Origin: an uncultured Cellvibrionales bacterium
Lineage (GTDB): Bacteria; Pseudomonadota; Gammaproteobacteria; Pseudomonadales; Dasaniaceae
Direction of reading: 5' to 3'
DNA length: 64,000 nucleotides
Assembly: GCA_913019905.1 (NCBI GenBank)
Contig: CAJVZD010000001.1
Span: 106,176 to 170,175, forward strand
The notes beneath the pieces are model-generated. The model saw only the letters and a list, made by a program, of their open reading frames with translations. It made no database searches and was not told the DNA's origin. Shown one piece after another: positions 35,555-44,882 of the stretch (positions within the stretch are counted from its first letter, which is position 1; each line of letters begins with the position of its first letter). A program made the position numbers and the translations under genes.

Positions 35555-36298
35555 TTAAGGTAATTCTTTACCCTCACCCTCACCCTCGCCCTCACCCTGG
35601 CCAAAAAAACCGGAGAGTAAATCGCGCTCTTCCTTACTGACAGACGCCGCGGAGCTTATAACTTCTACCGTGCCGTGACAAACGCGATTACGGCCTGCTT
35701 GCTTAGCCTCGTAAAGATACTTATCAACTCTTGCGACCAATTGTTCGGGAGTATCATCTTGTTTTTCGTTATAAAGATCGACGCCCAAACTCGCCGTCAG
35801 TTGAATGTTCTTACCGCCAACCATAACTGGGGTAGATTCTATATTTGCTCTAATTCTTTCGGCCACTTGTAGACCTATCAGCAAATCAGTAGCGGGTAAG
35901 ATAAGCGCAAACTCCTCCCCACCGTAGCGGCAAGGAATATCAAGACGTCTGACCACTTCTTGAAGTTGTAGGGAAGTAGATATCAATGCCTGATTACCTA
36001 CTTCGTGGCCCCATGTATCGTTAACAAGCTTAAAATGGTCCAAATCGAGCATTATTAGTAGAGTAGGCTGCCCTGTGCGTCGGGTACGTTCCATCTCTTG
36101 TTCTAGAGAAAGACGGAAATGTCTGAAATTATACAGTCCCGTTAAGGTGTCTTTGCTTATTTGCTCGGTAAGATCATCGATTTCTTTACGCAATGCCAAC
36201 GCTTCATCAATAACACCACAAGAGCTTTCTCCTACAGGACAGGATAGAACTGCTTCTTCATATTGTTCCGTGATGTTAATGGATTTTTGGTTAGTCAC
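35555..36298 (-). CDS. Diguanylate cyclase (GGDEF) with a Gly-Glu repeat tail
   Basis: A 247-residue cytosolic protein. After a 45-residue lead with a coiled stretch, the GGDEF domain spans about residues 47-210. It has KDTLTGLYNFRHF at the start, GGEEF at 126-130 and an RRLD inhibitory site at 117-120, so it should be active and feedback-inhibited. The last 15 residues are an alternating Gly-Glu run encoded by an imperfect 6-base tandem repeat, which may vary in copy number. It starts with GTG preceded by AAGG. It is convergent with the MFS gene. Confidence 0.9.
   Translation of the reverse strand: MTNQKSINITEQYEEAVLSCPVGESSCGVIDEALALRKEIDDLTEQISKDTLTGLYNFRHFRLSLEQEMERTRRTGQPTLLIMLDLDHFKLVNDTWGHEVGNQALISTSLQLQEVVRRLDIPCRYGGEEFALILPATDLLIGLQVAERIRANIESTPVMVGGKNIQLTASLGVDLYNEKQDDTPEQLVARVDKYLYEAKQAGRNRVCHGTVEVISSAASVSKEERDLLSGFFGQGEGEGEGEGKELP
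35571..35600. repeat. Hexanucleotide tandem repeat inside the GGDEF gene
   Basis: Five near-identical six-base units (CCCTCA with CCCTCG and CCCTGG variants) encode the Gly-Glu tail on the minus strand. Copy changes would be in frame. Confidence 0.85.
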
Positions 36299-36440
36299 TT
36301 AAAAACCTTGAAATGATACAATGACGGTTTGCGTCAAAAAGCTATTCTATTTTAACCAAACCTGCACAGAGGTCGAGGAAAAAATAAGGAATCCATGCTC
36401 TGTCGTAAAATCAGTGGAAGCATAAACCTAAAAGCGATGC

Positions 36441-36695
36441 TTAACGTAAAAACAGTGTCGGCTTTTGAATTTCATAGATGGCATCCTTTATCGTTTCAAC
36501 TCGTTCTTCCAGAACAACTTGAGCATCATATAAGCCTCGATTGTAAAAATAGGGGCCAATTTCCTCGGCAATAAAATCCAGTAAAAAACTTGCGTCAAAC
36601 TGACCAATATCTTGATCGAGCTCCTCACTAAAATAGAGTTGGATTTTTTTGCCTATAATTTCCTTTTCGTCCTTTGAAAACTCAATTTCAGACAT
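36441..36695 (-). CDS. DUF2164 family protein
   Basis: An 84-residue acidic protein starting at the ATG at 36695, supported by GAGGAAGG upstream. A longer frame starting at 36815 has an unrelated 40-residue lead that is not protein-like. The body follows the DUF2164 pattern: SKDEKEIIGKKIQLYFSEELDQDIG, FDASFLLDFIAEEIGPYFYNRGLYDAQ and a final amphipathic helix. The function is unknown. It sits downstream of the PhyH gene and may be its operon partner. Confidence 0.85.
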   Translation of the reverse strand: MSEIEFSKDEKEIIGKKIQLYFSEELDQDIGQFDASFLLDFIAEEIGPYFYNRGLYDAQVVLEERVETIKDAIYEIQKPTLFLR

Positions 36696-36801
36696 CTTAT
36701 TGCCTTCCTCTTCTTGCCTCTTTTTGCAATAAGATAGCAGACTTAACGGTACATTAGAATAATTGATTAAATGGTCTTGACTATTTCCTGTACAGGATGA
36801 T

Positions 36802-37575
36802 TTACGAAAAATCATCCATCAATTCCAGCGTGTTGACAAATAAATCAGGGGTTTCAATAGCTTCCAATAATAACCCGTCTGGCAGGCAAGTTGGCTTCGC
36901 ATATTGAACAAGTTCGCGAGTTGCGTCACAAAATAGAATATCGAAAGAAAAACGATCTAATCCATACAGACCGCGATGAACCATGTTTGCCGAAAAAACG
37001 AGTAAATCTCCTACATCGAGTGAAATGTGTTTGGCGGATGATAGGTTATCGAAGCGCTGTCTACCATTTATCTCATTGCGGACACTAAACTCCTCTTCTG
37101 TATCCCAGCGAGTATGGGTACCCGGAATTATCTCCAAGCCAGGCTCAGGCTGCAGTGGAATACGAAAATGAATAACATTAACATCCACCAACAATTTCTT
37201 CTGCTCTTCGACACTCACCGGATTGTATTGCAGATCACGATGCCAGTAGTTTTTTTGTTGACTGTCTTTCGGGTTAAAGAAGAGCTGCGTATTCATGAAT
37301 GCCGGCTTATTCGGGAATATTTTCTCGGCAATACCCAGAATCTTTTGACTGCATATGAATCGAAACAACGATAGTCGCTGGGCGTCGTCCAGGTATTTCG
37401 AATCGGTAATGTAAGCACTATTCACCGCTTTCGCGTTGTAAAAATTGATATTATCTTTTTTCCAGCGCTCATGAAATATGGACAGAACCGCTCGTAAATT
37501 CTCTATTTCGGACGAGCAAAAAAGTCCCTTAATCACACAAAACCCATTTTCATGGTATTCCTCTTGTGGATCCAT
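36802..37575 (-). CDS. Phytanoyl-CoA dioxygenase (PhyH) family protein
   Basis: A 257-residue Fe(II)/2-oxoglutarate-dependent oxygenase. The iron ligands are the HxD pair in WHRDLQYNP and the distal histidine in MVHRGLYGLDRFSFDILFC, where the following arginine binds 2-oxoglutarate. EEYHENGFCVIKGLF at the N-terminus is typical of the family. I prefer the ATG at 37575, preceded by GAAGAGGAC. A GTG at 37620 abuts the upstream MmcQ-like stop codon and would add 15 residues. The substrate is not predictable; PhyH proteins act on varied small molecules. Confidence 0.88.
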   Translation of the reverse strand: MDPQEEYHENGFCVIKGLFCSSEIENLRAVLSIFHERWKKDNINFYNAKAVNSAYITDSKYLDDAQRLSLFRFICSQKILGIAEKIFPNKPAFMNTQLFFNPKDSQQKNYWHRDLQYNPVSVEEQKKLLVDVNVIHFRIPLQPEPGLEIIPGTHTRWDTEEEFSVRNEINGRQRFDNLSSAKHISLDVGDLLVFSANMVHRGLYGLDRFSFDILFCDATRELVQYAKPTCLPDGLLLEAIETPDLFVNTLELMDDFS

Positions 37576-37620
37576 TTCGTCCTCTTCTTTTAGCGGAATG
37601 ACGTCTAAGGCGTCTTTCAC

Positions 37621-38004
37621 TTATTTACAATAAAGATTATCAACCCCATGCGCGAGCTCCAACGATAAGCGTCTTTTGCGAGTGAACGCTTTGACTACCA
37701 ATTCATAGGAATGGTCAATCATACGCTCAATTTCTCCACGGGGAATGGAACCGTCCAGGTAAATAGTATTCCAGTGACGTTTGTTCATATGATATCCGGG
37801 TACGACCGATTCAAAAATGTCTCGTAATATGAAGGCCTGATCCGGATCGCATTTCAAGTTAAGGTTAGCAATGCCATCACTCGAACTCGACAAGGCGAAC
37901 ATTTTCTTGTCAATTTTGTATACAGAAACATCCTTGCCGAAAGGAAAGTCCTCCCAGGCCTCTGGCTTATCCAATAGATACTTTCGAAACGGAAATTGGT
38001 CCAT
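37621..38004 (-). CDS. MmcQ/YjbR family protein
   Basis: A 127-residue protein of the MmcQ/YjbR DNA-binding-like fold. The segment KPEAWEDFPFGKDVSVYKIDKKMFAL and then LNLKCDPDQAFILRD are the family signature, followed by NKRHWNTIYLDGSIPRGEIERMIDHSYELVV. Its function is unknown, though a CyaY-like fold has been described for members. The stop codon abuts the PhyH gene, so the two are likely co-transcribed. Confidence 0.92.
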   Translation of the reverse strand: MDQFPFRKYLLDKPEAWEDFPFGKDVSVYKIDKKMFALSSSSDGIANLNLKCDPDQAFILRDIFESVVPGYHMNKRHWNTIYLDGSIPRGEIERMIDHSYELVVKAFTRKRRLSLELAHGVDNLYCK

Positions 38005-38193
38005 TGTTAAATGGCTCCTACGACTTCGGGGAAAAACTGGTGCAAATTAATATACGCGATCGAAACACTGGCTGCTAGGGTCTCAATCATCTCAACCTTA
38101 GAGAATGGCGAAGAAACGATAACATAGCTTTTACACCGTCATTTGCGCATAATGAAGTTAAAGGAATCAATCGATTAAGCTCAGTTAGCGACT

Positions 38194-39876
38194 ATGTACC
38201 ACCAATATTTTGGTTTGAAAGAAACACCTTTCTCTATCGCGGTTGATCCCCGGTACTTGTTTATGAGCGCGCGCCACCGCGACGCTCTAGCCCATTTATT
38301 GTATGGGGTCGGCGCTGGAGGTGGCTTTATTCTACTTACCGGTGAGGTAGGTACGGGAAAGACGACCGTTATTCGTTGCCTGTTAGAAAGACTACCAGAA
38401 AATACTGACCTGGCCATTATCCTGAATCCCGCGCTAGATTCTGTAGAACTTCTTGCTACAGTATGTGACGAACTGGGTATTCATTACAATACCGGCGAGG
38501 CGAGTCTAAAAGTTTATACCGACCTTTTACACACGTTTTTACTCAACAATTACGCGGAAAACAGAAAAACCGTGTTGCTAATTGACGAAGCACAACACCT
38601 GCAATTTGAAGTGTTGGAGCAGGTTCGCTTGCTGACAAATCTTGAAACAAACACACAAAAGCTATTGCAAATAGTGTTGGTTGGTCAACCGGAATTGCGA
38701 ACACTGCTTAACAAACCAGAACTAAGACAACTTGCCCAGCGAATAACCGCCCGCTATCAGTTGAAACCACTAAACCTTCCAGAGACACAGGACTACATTC
38801 GTCACCGCCTGCATATTGCTGGACTTCCTAATTCACAGCAATTATTTCCCGATAGAGTAGTAAAACTTCTGCATAACGTTAGCCGTGGTGTGCCGAGGTT
38901 AATCAACATACTCTGTGACCGTTCGCTATTGGGTACCTACGCTAAAAATAACGCAGCAGTCGATCGCCAGACACTCAAACAAGCCATTATTGAAGTGATG
39001 GGTGAAAAAGAAGAGTCGGTGACATTTTTGCTACGGGAACCATCACGGTATTTCGTCCTTGGCATTGTCATTTTCTGCGTTGTTTTATCGAGTATTGGCA
39101 CCTCTTACTATATTCAATTTAATTCAGAGAATAGTCAAACAGGGAGTTCAATCCCGCAACAATACTCGGCTGTCCTTGAAGAACAACGTGCCGCAAGCGA
39201 TGCCGCTCAATATGCTCCGAAAACACATAGATTAAAAATGGATGAGCAGTCAGCTAGTATGCTGTTCTCAAAACCGGAAACAGCTTATGACGAGCTGTCT
39301 ACCGCTTTGAATTTAAAGACCATTGACTGCACTAATACACCGTCTTCGGTTTATCATTGTGTAAAGGAATTTGCGACATCATGGCAGGATTTAATCGAGT
39401 TTAACCGCCCTGCGATAATAAAATTGCTAACCCCTGCCAAACTCATTCGTTATGCCACTGTCATTTCTATTAACGGCTCACATGCCACAATAGTTTCGGA
39501 AGGAAATTTTCAGGCCGTACCACTAAAAGATCTTGGGGAAATGTGGACCGGAGATTTTACGTTTGTATGGAAGCCACCGACCCATTATAGCGGCCGGATA
39601 TCCAAAGGCGATTCCGGGCCTATGGTTAATTGGTTAGCTGATCAGTTTGCAACTATTGATGGGCAGAAAAACAAGCTAACTGACTTCTTTTTCAACGAGT
39701 CCTTATCTCGGCGAGTCAAAATATTTCAATCGGATAACGGTCTGGACATTGACGGTGTTGTGGGTCTCAAAACCCTATTGGCGGTAAATCAACGAATCGG
39801 AAAAGCCCTTACACTGTCAGATCCGCTGATGGAAAAGTCTAGTGGAATAAAAAAGCGTGCTGGAGGCGAGAGCTAG
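38194..39876 (+). CDS. ExeA/GspA-like AAA ATPase with peptidoglycan-binding domain
   Basis: A 560-residue protein resembling the type II secretion assembly ATPase ExeA. The cytosolic AAA part (about 1-270) has MYHQYFGLKETPFSIAVDPRYLF, Walker A GEVGTGKT at 50-57 and Walker B VLLIDEAQHL at about 127-136. A transmembrane helix follows at about 284-307. The periplasmic part holds a C39-like region (about 375-470) and a peptidoglycan-binding domain near 500-545 (VKIFQSDNGLDIDGVVGLKTL). ExeA helps insert the secretin through the cell wall. It is followed after three bases by a GspB-like gene. No other T2SS gene lies in the window. Confidence 0.88.
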   Translation: MYHQYFGLKETPFSIAVDPRYLFMSARHRDALAHLLYGVGAGGGFILLTGEVGTGKTTVIRCLLERLPENTDLAIILNPALDSVELLATVCDELGIHYNTGEASLKVYTDLLHTFLLNNYAENRKTVLLIDEAQHLQFEVLEQVRLLTNLETNTQKLLQIVLVGQPELRTLLNKPELRQLAQRITARYQLKPLNLPETQDYIRHRLHIAGLPNSQQLFPDRVVKLLHNVSRGVPRLINILCDRSLLGTYAKNNAAVDRQTLKQAIIEVMGEKEESVTFLLREPSRYFVLGIVIFCVVLSSIGTSYYIQFNSENSQTGSSIPQQYSAVLEEQRAASDAAQYAPKTHRLKMDEQSASMLFSKPETAYDELSTALNLKTIDCTNTPSSVYHCVKEFATSWQDLIEFNRPAIIKLLTPAKLIRYATVISINGSHATIVSEGNFQAVPLKDLGEMWTGDFTFVWKPPTHYSGRISKGDSGPMVNWLADQFATIDGQKNKLTDFFFNESLSRRVKIFQSDNGLDIDGVVGLKTLLAVNQRIGKALTLSDPLMEKSSGIKKRAGGES

Positions 39877-39879
39877 CCT

Positions 39880-40659
39880 ATGTCTCTAATATTGGATGCC
39901 CTTAACCGCGCAAATAGGGAAAGAACCGAGGAGCAAGATACAATACTGTATTCCGAAGTGCGTCCGCCCGCTCCGCCTCAAAGTTATCCTGTTAGACGAT
40001 GGGCAATAGAAGCTGCCATTATTCTAGGGGTCGGTATTTTTCTATTTTTTTATTTGCGAGAAAGTAACTCGGTCATCGTCACTCCTAAATCCCTCGGCGA
40101 CATTTCGGAGCAATCAAAGACTGAAAATAGAGATTCCCTACCGGTAGTTACTAATTCCACCAAATCCGAAGAACAGAAAGCTCCAAACGACATCGTTGCC
40201 AAAAGAATTCAAGACAAAACTGAGCCGACCAATACCATAGCCATTCAACCTCTGGATCCCAACATCAACGCTCTCTACAAAGATTCCGCAAAAAGAAAGC
40301 TGAAAAAAACGGTGATAACATCAGTAAACTCTGAAGATACTGAACCGACTATATCTGCAAATATCGAACCGAGTGAAAGAAATACAATCGACAATACTCA
40401 GTCCATCCTGCGGTCCATACCAACGCTCGCTCAATTTCCACCACGATTTCGAAACTCGATACCGAATCTTGACTATACGGTACACGTATTCGCTGAAAAC
40501 GGAGGCTTTGTTGTACTTAACGGAAAAAAATATAAAACCGGTAACAAAGTAACAACGGGACTGCGAATTATTGCCATTTTGAAAAACAGTGTTGTTCTCG
40601 ATTATCGAGAACAACACTTTAGATTAGATGCATTGAACAGCTGGGTTAACTATCAGTAG
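39880..40659 (+). CDS. GspB/ExeB-like general secretion pathway protein
   Basis: A 259-residue inner-membrane protein. It starts with MSLILDALNRANRER, the GspB signature, and has one transmembrane helix at about 43-62. A long Ser/Thr/Glu-rich periplasmic linker follows. The C-terminal domain at about 190-258 (LDYTVHVFAENGGFVVLNGKKYKTG and then REQHFRLDALNSW) fits the T2SSB domain that works with ExeA. Three bases separate it from the ExeA gene, so the pair is an operon. Confidence 0.87.
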   Translation: MSLILDALNRANRERTEEQDTILYSEVRPPAPPQSYPVRRWAIEAAIILGVGIFLFFYLRESNSVIVTPKSLGDISEQSKTENRDSLPVVTNSTKSEEQKAPNDIVAKRIQDKTEPTNTIAIQPLDPNINALYKDSAKRKLKKTVITSVNSEDTEPTISANIEPSERNTIDNTQSILRSIPTLAQFPPRFRNSIPNLDYTVHVFAENGGFVVLNGKKYKTGNKVTTGLRIIAILKNSVVLDYREQHFRLDALNSWVNYQ

Positions 40660-40693
40660 TGACAATTTACCTTGTCGAGACCAAGGGACTATA

Positions 40694-40730
40694 ACTCCAG
40701 GAAATTGAGCGGATGTTTTGTCCCTGGAGT
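40694..40730. other. Inverted repeat after the GspB-like gene
   Basis: ACTCCAGG near 40694-40701 pairs with CCTGGAGT at 40723-40730 across a 21-base loop. No T tract follows, so its role as a terminator is doubtful. Confidence 0.35.
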
Positions 40731-40799
40731 ATCCACATTGAAAAGGCTGTTCGCTTTCTATATCGGTGATAAACCACGTAATTGGCAATCGAAAAAACA

Positions 40800-41456
40800 A
40801 TGAAGAAAAAAAGTATACCCACCATAAATATTGAACCAGAAAACGAGCTTGCAACAGATTCTTTTTCTTCCTGGCTCATCGCCACGGGGGACGCGTATAA
40901 AAATGGTGGTAGCGCAGACGTCCCTTGCGGAGAATGCAATGCCTGTTGTCGATCATCGTACTTTATTCATATTACTCCCAACGAAAAAGAAACACTGCAA
41001 CATATTCCTAAAGAGTTACTATTTTCTGCTCCCGGGTTGCCGAAGGGAAATGTGTTGATGGGATTCGATCAGGAAGGTCGTTGTCCAATGCTGTCGAATA
41101 ATAGATGTTCAATCTACCAGTACCGACCTTTAACCTGTCGTAGCTATGACTGCCGGGTGTTCTCCGCAACGGGACTCGTGGAGGAAGAAAGAGACTTAAT
41201 TTCGCAACAAGCATCGCGGTGGAAATTCAAATTTCAGAGCGAAGAAGACCGGGTTCTTTATTTTTATGTGCGCGCTGCTGCGGACTTCATTATCGAAAAT
41301 CAATCGATGTTTCCTGACGGTTTTGTACCTGGTAACCCTACCCAGCAAGCAATGTTAGCCATACAAGTTCATGATTTTTTTCGCGGTTACGAAAAACACA
41401 AAACCGATAAACACCTGCTGGTAGAAAAAATACTGACCGCAGTAACCCATCGGTAA
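40800..41456 (+). CDS. YkgJ family cysteine cluster protein
   Basis: A 218-residue cytosolic protein. The metal-cluster cysteines appear in CGECNACC (about residues 42-49), CPMLSNNRCSIYQYRPLTCRSYDC further on, the classic YkgJ/UPF0153 pattern. These proteins probably bind zinc or an iron-sulfur cluster. The rest has a helical segment ending in a basic tail. I chose the ATG at 40800; a TTG at 40782 would add six residues, and neither has a good ribosome site. It is convergent with the GYF-AIM24 gene. Confidence 0.88.
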   Translation: MKKKSIPTINIEPENELATDSFSSWLIATGDAYKNGGSADVPCGECNACCRSSYFIHITPNEKETLQHIPKELLFSAPGLPKGNVLMGFDQEGRCPMLSNNRCSIYQYRPLTCRSYDCRVFSATGLVEEERDLISQQASRWKFKFQSEEDRVLYFYVRAAADFIIENQSMFPDGFVPGNPTQQAMLAIQVHDFFRGYEKHKTDKHLLVEKILTAVTHR

Positions 41457-41506
41457 TTGCTATATTCAGCTTCCTGCAGAAATAGAAACTGTCCTCGGTA
41501 TTTTTC

Positions 41507-42562
41507 TTACCGGCCCGATAATATATTCCCAATTCCTCCCAGGGAGTCGACCAAGGAACCTTCTCCTACGGATCCACTGCCTCCAGATTTTCGCGGCAGT
41601 GCGGAATCCAACTTACTCGCAAGACGACTAAAGGGCATTGACTGCAGCCAGACGTTGCCCGGGCCCGTGACAGTAGCAAAGAAAAATCCCTCTCCACCGA
41701 ACAAAGCGCTCTTAATTCCGCCCACATACTGTATGTCAAAATGTACCGATTTCTCCAGTGCAACGAGACACCCCGTATCGACTTTTAAGCTCTCTCCGGG
41801 AGAAAGTTCTACATTGTGAATCGTTCCTCCCGCATGAAGAAAGGTTAAACCATCGCCCCTCAAATTTTGCATAATAAATCCCTCACCTCCGAACAAACCA
41901 ACGCCGAGACGTTTTTGAAAGGCAATATCAATAGTTACGCCCTTCGCGGCACATAAAAAAGCATCTTTTTGACAAACAATTTCACCGTCAAATTCTGCCA
42001 GATTTAGAGGTAGAATTTTCCCAGGATAAGGCGCAGCAAACGCGACACGATGTTTCTCTTTTCCCTCATTAGTAAATATGGTCATAAAAAGGCTTTCACC
42101 GCTCAACAGTCGTTTTCCCGCTCCGATTAAACTGTCGACAACGCCACTTTGTTCGCCGTGGCCAAATACCGTTTCCATTGCGATCACATTGTCCATATAC
42201 ATCATCGCACCGGCTTCTGCGATAGCCGCTTCTCTCGGGTCCAGTTCAATTTCTACATACTGCATATCATCGCCGTAAATGCAGAAATCGATGTCGTGCA
42301 CTAATTCTCGCTGATGAAAAGTGGCCTTCGGAATAGGTCTTTTCGGCAACATGCCCTCTTCCTGGCTAAAAAGGGGATGCCAGCTAACCGGTTCCCATTT
42401 AGCCATTCCGGGACCAAATAACAGCATGTCGGATGTCACTTTGTGTTGTTTAATACCCGCTCTAATCTGTGCTTCGGAATAAGGTCCCTGTGGCTTTCCC
42501 GCTACGTCCAAATACCACACCTTGCCGCCACCGTTGGAGACAGTTCCACTATTCAATTCCAT
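41507..42562 (-). CDS. GYF-like domain fused to AIM24/TIGR00266 domain
   Basis: A 351-residue cytosolic protein. Residues about 15-67 form a GYF_2 domain (VWYLDVAGKPQGPYSEAQIRAGI, then LLFGPGMAKWEPVS). Residues about 85-345 are the AIM24/TIGR00266 beta-helix-like domain, with repeated GGEGFIMQNLRGDGLTFLHAGG and FFATVTGPGNVWLQSMPFSRLA. The glycine-rich tail resembles other members. GYF_2 domains bind proline-rich ligands, so it may localise an AIM24 platform. The function is unknown. Confidence 0.87.
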   Translation of the reverse strand: MELNSGTVSNGGGKVWYLDVAGKPQGPYSEAQIRAGIKQHKVTSDMLLFGPGMAKWEPVSWHPLFSQEEGMLPKRPIPKATFHQRELVHDIDFCIYGDDMQYVEIELDPREAAIAEAGAMMYMDNVIAMETVFGHGEQSGVVDSLIGAGKRLLSGESLFMTIFTNEGKEKHRVAFAAPYPGKILPLNLAEFDGEIVCQKDAFLCAAKGVTIDIAFQKRLGVGLFGGEGFIMQNLRGDGLTFLHAGGTIHNVELSPGESLKVDTGCLVALEKSVHFDIQYVGGIKSALFGGEGFFFATVTGPGNVWLQSMPFSRLASKLDSALPRKSGGSGSVGEGSLVDSLGGIGNILSGR

Positions 42563-42921
42563 AAATCACCGTGAAGTACATTAATGTTAAAAACTAATCT
42601 TAGCAGTTATTATTGGAAATTTTGAGATTGGGCGAAACAGAAAAAACCTTAGAGATCAGCTAAAGCGTTTGGCTCTTACATTAGAGCCGTTTGGAGGACT
42701 TGGTTTTAGACGGAAGGTTTTGCAGGGGTAGTTTCTTGTGACTTCTATTTATCGGGAGTGGCTTTAGTTTATCAGGCGTTAAGAAGTGCTATTTCAATTT
42801 GGCATATTTCAGTCAGTTTCTTTCAAGGATTATGCGAACCGGCATACTTTGTATTTTTCATAACTCATATATTTTTAGGCACCCAGACTCCCAATCTGGA
42901 TACCTCCATCCATCACTGTTT
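42563..42921. other. Intergenic region between the SulP and AIM24 genes
   Basis: This 359-base gap between two minus-strand genes shows a small hairpin GGCTCT/AGAGCC at 42671-42688 with a 6-base loop. No gene was recognised and no terminator with a T tract is evident. Confidence 0.45.
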
Positions 42922-44487
42922 TTAAGCAAGACTATCCTCAGCGACAAAGTACTGAGGGTCTTCAATCACGTTGACCTCTACCATACTTCCAGCTTTAGCG
43001 AGTAGTTTTCGGCATTCCGCGCTCAAGTGAACAAGGTGAAGCGTTTTTCCGGCGTTGAGATACCGTTCGGCTAAAGTATCGATCGCCTCCAACCCGGAAT
43101 GATCGGCCACTCTCGAACGTGCAAAATCAATAACAACATCGTCGTTATCCTGCTGAGGGTCAAACCGGTCCAGAAATGCGGTGACAGAACCAAAGAACAG
43201 CGGTCCAGTTACAGCGTATACCGTAGATCCTTTATGATCCTCACGCGATTCGATTAGTATGTGTTTAGCGTGTTCCCAAGCAAAAACTAGAGCAGAAACA
43301 ATGACGCCAACCACAACGGCGACTGCCAGATCTGTCGCGACTGTTACCGCTGACACTAAAACTAAAACCATCGCATCGCTACGTGGGACTTTGCCGATAA
43401 TTCGAAAACTACTCCACTCAAAAGTACCGATGACAACAATAAACATCACGCCAACAAGAGCGGCGAGTGGAATATTCTCGATCAATGGTGACGCAACCAA
43501 AATAAATAACAGTAAACATATCGCGGCTGTAATACCCGAAAGCCGACCCCGTCCGCCGGAATTTACGTTAATCATACTTTGTCCGATCATCGCGCAACCA
43601 CCCATGCCACCAAACATGCCGGTGACGGTATTTGCGACGCCCTGACCAATACATTCTTTATTGCCCCGTCCGCGAGATTCTGTAATTTCGTCCACTAACC
43701 GCAATGTCAGCAAAGATTCGATGAGGCCGATCGCGGCCAAAATAATCGAGTAAGGTAAAATAATAATAAAAGTTTCAAGATTGAAAGGCACCGAGGGAAT
43801 ATGGAAAGTAGGAAGACCCCCTTTTATCGAAGCAATATCCCCGACCACACGCGTATCGAGATTCAGGCCAAAAACTAATAGACTCACCACTAATATAGCG
43901 ACCAGCGAAGACGGGACGGCGGTTGTGATTCTAGGTAAATAGTGAATGATGACCATAGTCATTACAACCAAGCCGATCAACATAATCATCTGGCTACCTT
44001 CAAGCCAGGCAATATCGACTATCGTACCTTCCATAAACGTACCGCTTAACCATCCCGGGTCTCCGGCGATACCAAATTGACTCAACTGAGCTAATAGGAT
44101 GACGATCGCCAGGCCATTAACAAAGCCAAGCATAACCGGATGGGGCACCATACGAATGAATTTCCCTAACTTAAGTACTCCGGCGAGGATCTGTAGTATT
44201 CCCATCAAAACAACGGTAGCAAATAGATACTCCACGCCATGATCTGCCACTAAAGCTACCATGACGACAGCCAATGCACCGGTTGCACCGGAAATCATAC
44301 CCGGCCGTCCACCAATACAAGCCGTAATCAAGCCCACCATAAAGGCAGCGTATAAACCGACCAACGGCTCTACACCGGCCACAAACGCGAATGCAACCGC
44401 CTCCGGAACCAAAGCCAAAGCTACAGTCAGACCGGATAACACATCATTTTTAATTGTGGCTACTTTACTGGGGTGAAACTCAAACAT
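42922..44487 (-). CDS. SulP family anion transporter with STAS domain
   Basis: A 521-residue membrane protein with 12-14 predicted helices and a C-terminal STAS domain (about 405-500). SulP signatures are [32 protein letters not shown] and the [20 protein letters not shown] region. These transporters carry sulfate, bicarbonate or other anions. The STAS segment [23 protein letters not shown] has the conserved Ser region. No sulfate or carbon-concentrating genes are nearby, so the anion is unresolved. It is preceded by a 395-base gap. Confidence 0.92.
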   Translation of the reverse strand: MFEFHPSKVATIKNDVLSGLTVALALVPEAVAFAFVAGVEPLVGLYAAFMVGLITACIGGRPGMISGATGALAVVMVALVADHGVEYLFATVVLMGILQILAGVLKLGKFIRMVPHPVMLGFVNGLAIVILLAQLSQFGIAGDPGWLSGTFMEGTIVDIAWLEGSQMIMLIGLVVMTMVIIHYLPRITTAVPSSLVAILVVSLLVFGLNLDTRVVGDIASIKGGLPTFHIPSVPFNLETFIIILPYSIILAAIGLIESLLTLRLVDEITESRGRGNKECIGQGVANTVTGMFGGMGGCAMIGQSMINVNSGGRGRLSGITAAICLLLFILVASPLIENIPLAALVGVMFIVVIGTFEWSSFRIIGKVPRSDAMVLVLVSAVTVATDLAVAVVVGVIVSALVFAWEHAKHILIESREDHKGSTVYAVTGPLFFGSVTAFLDRFDPQQDNDDVVIDFARSRVADHSGLEAIDTLAERYLNAGKTLHLVHLSAECRKLLAKAGSMVEVNVIEDPQYFVAEDSLA

Positions 44488-44756
44488 GGCAAACTCTCAG
44501 ATTACATTAACGCCTGCAGCAAAAGCTTATGCGCGGACGGAAAAATCCTACACCAATCGAGGGGGTCAAAAATTGAGCGATGGGCGGGCGGGGCGCGTAT
44601 ACTATCGAAGATAGCCGCGTAATACAAACGATCAACTTTTAGAAGGGTCCCATATTCTCAACGCCATTAATTACACATTCCCAACATCAATGATCAAATA
44701 CATCTGAAAATGGCGATAACATCGTTATTTCCGGTAGCCGAAAACTCCTCGCCGGT

Positions 44757-44788
44757 AAAAAGACGGAGAGTTTTAATAGAGTCCGTCT
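44757..44788 (-). terminator. Second hairpin terminator downstream of the phasin gene
   Basis: On the minus strand AGACGGA and TCCGTCT (44761-44788) form a 7-bp stem followed by TTTT. An alternative hairpin, AAAACTC with GAGTTTT (44741-44774), shares bases with it, so the two structures are mutually exclusive. Confidence 0.6.
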
Positions 44789-44829
44789 ATATACCTCTCC
44801 CTTCCGGTATGGAGTTTGTATCCTTCTGT

Positions 44830-44873
44830 AAAAACACACCTTTCACGCCCAAAAAGGCGGACTTCTGTGTTTT
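44830..44873 (-). terminator. First hairpin terminator downstream of the phasin gene
   Basis: On the minus strand an outer stem AAAACACA/TGTGTTTT and an inner GCC/GGC stem around a T-rich loop are followed by TTTTT. It begins about ten bases after the phasin stop and is the likely main terminator. Confidence 0.6.
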
Positions 44874-44882
44874 GAGCATCAA

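Larger units (their letters stand above)
44488..44882. other. Intergenic region between the phasin and SulP genes
   Basis: This 395-base gap lies downstream of the phasin gene and upstream of sulP, both on the minus strand. Its right part holds two hairpins listed separately. A GC-rich patch near 44580-44605 has no recognised role. No gene is present. Confidence 0.5.

Noticed and set aside
43259-43645. 128-codon plus-strand frame rich in Thr and Ala
   Set aside because: It is a shadow of the SulP transporter on the opposite strand, with the low-complexity composition typical of such shadows.
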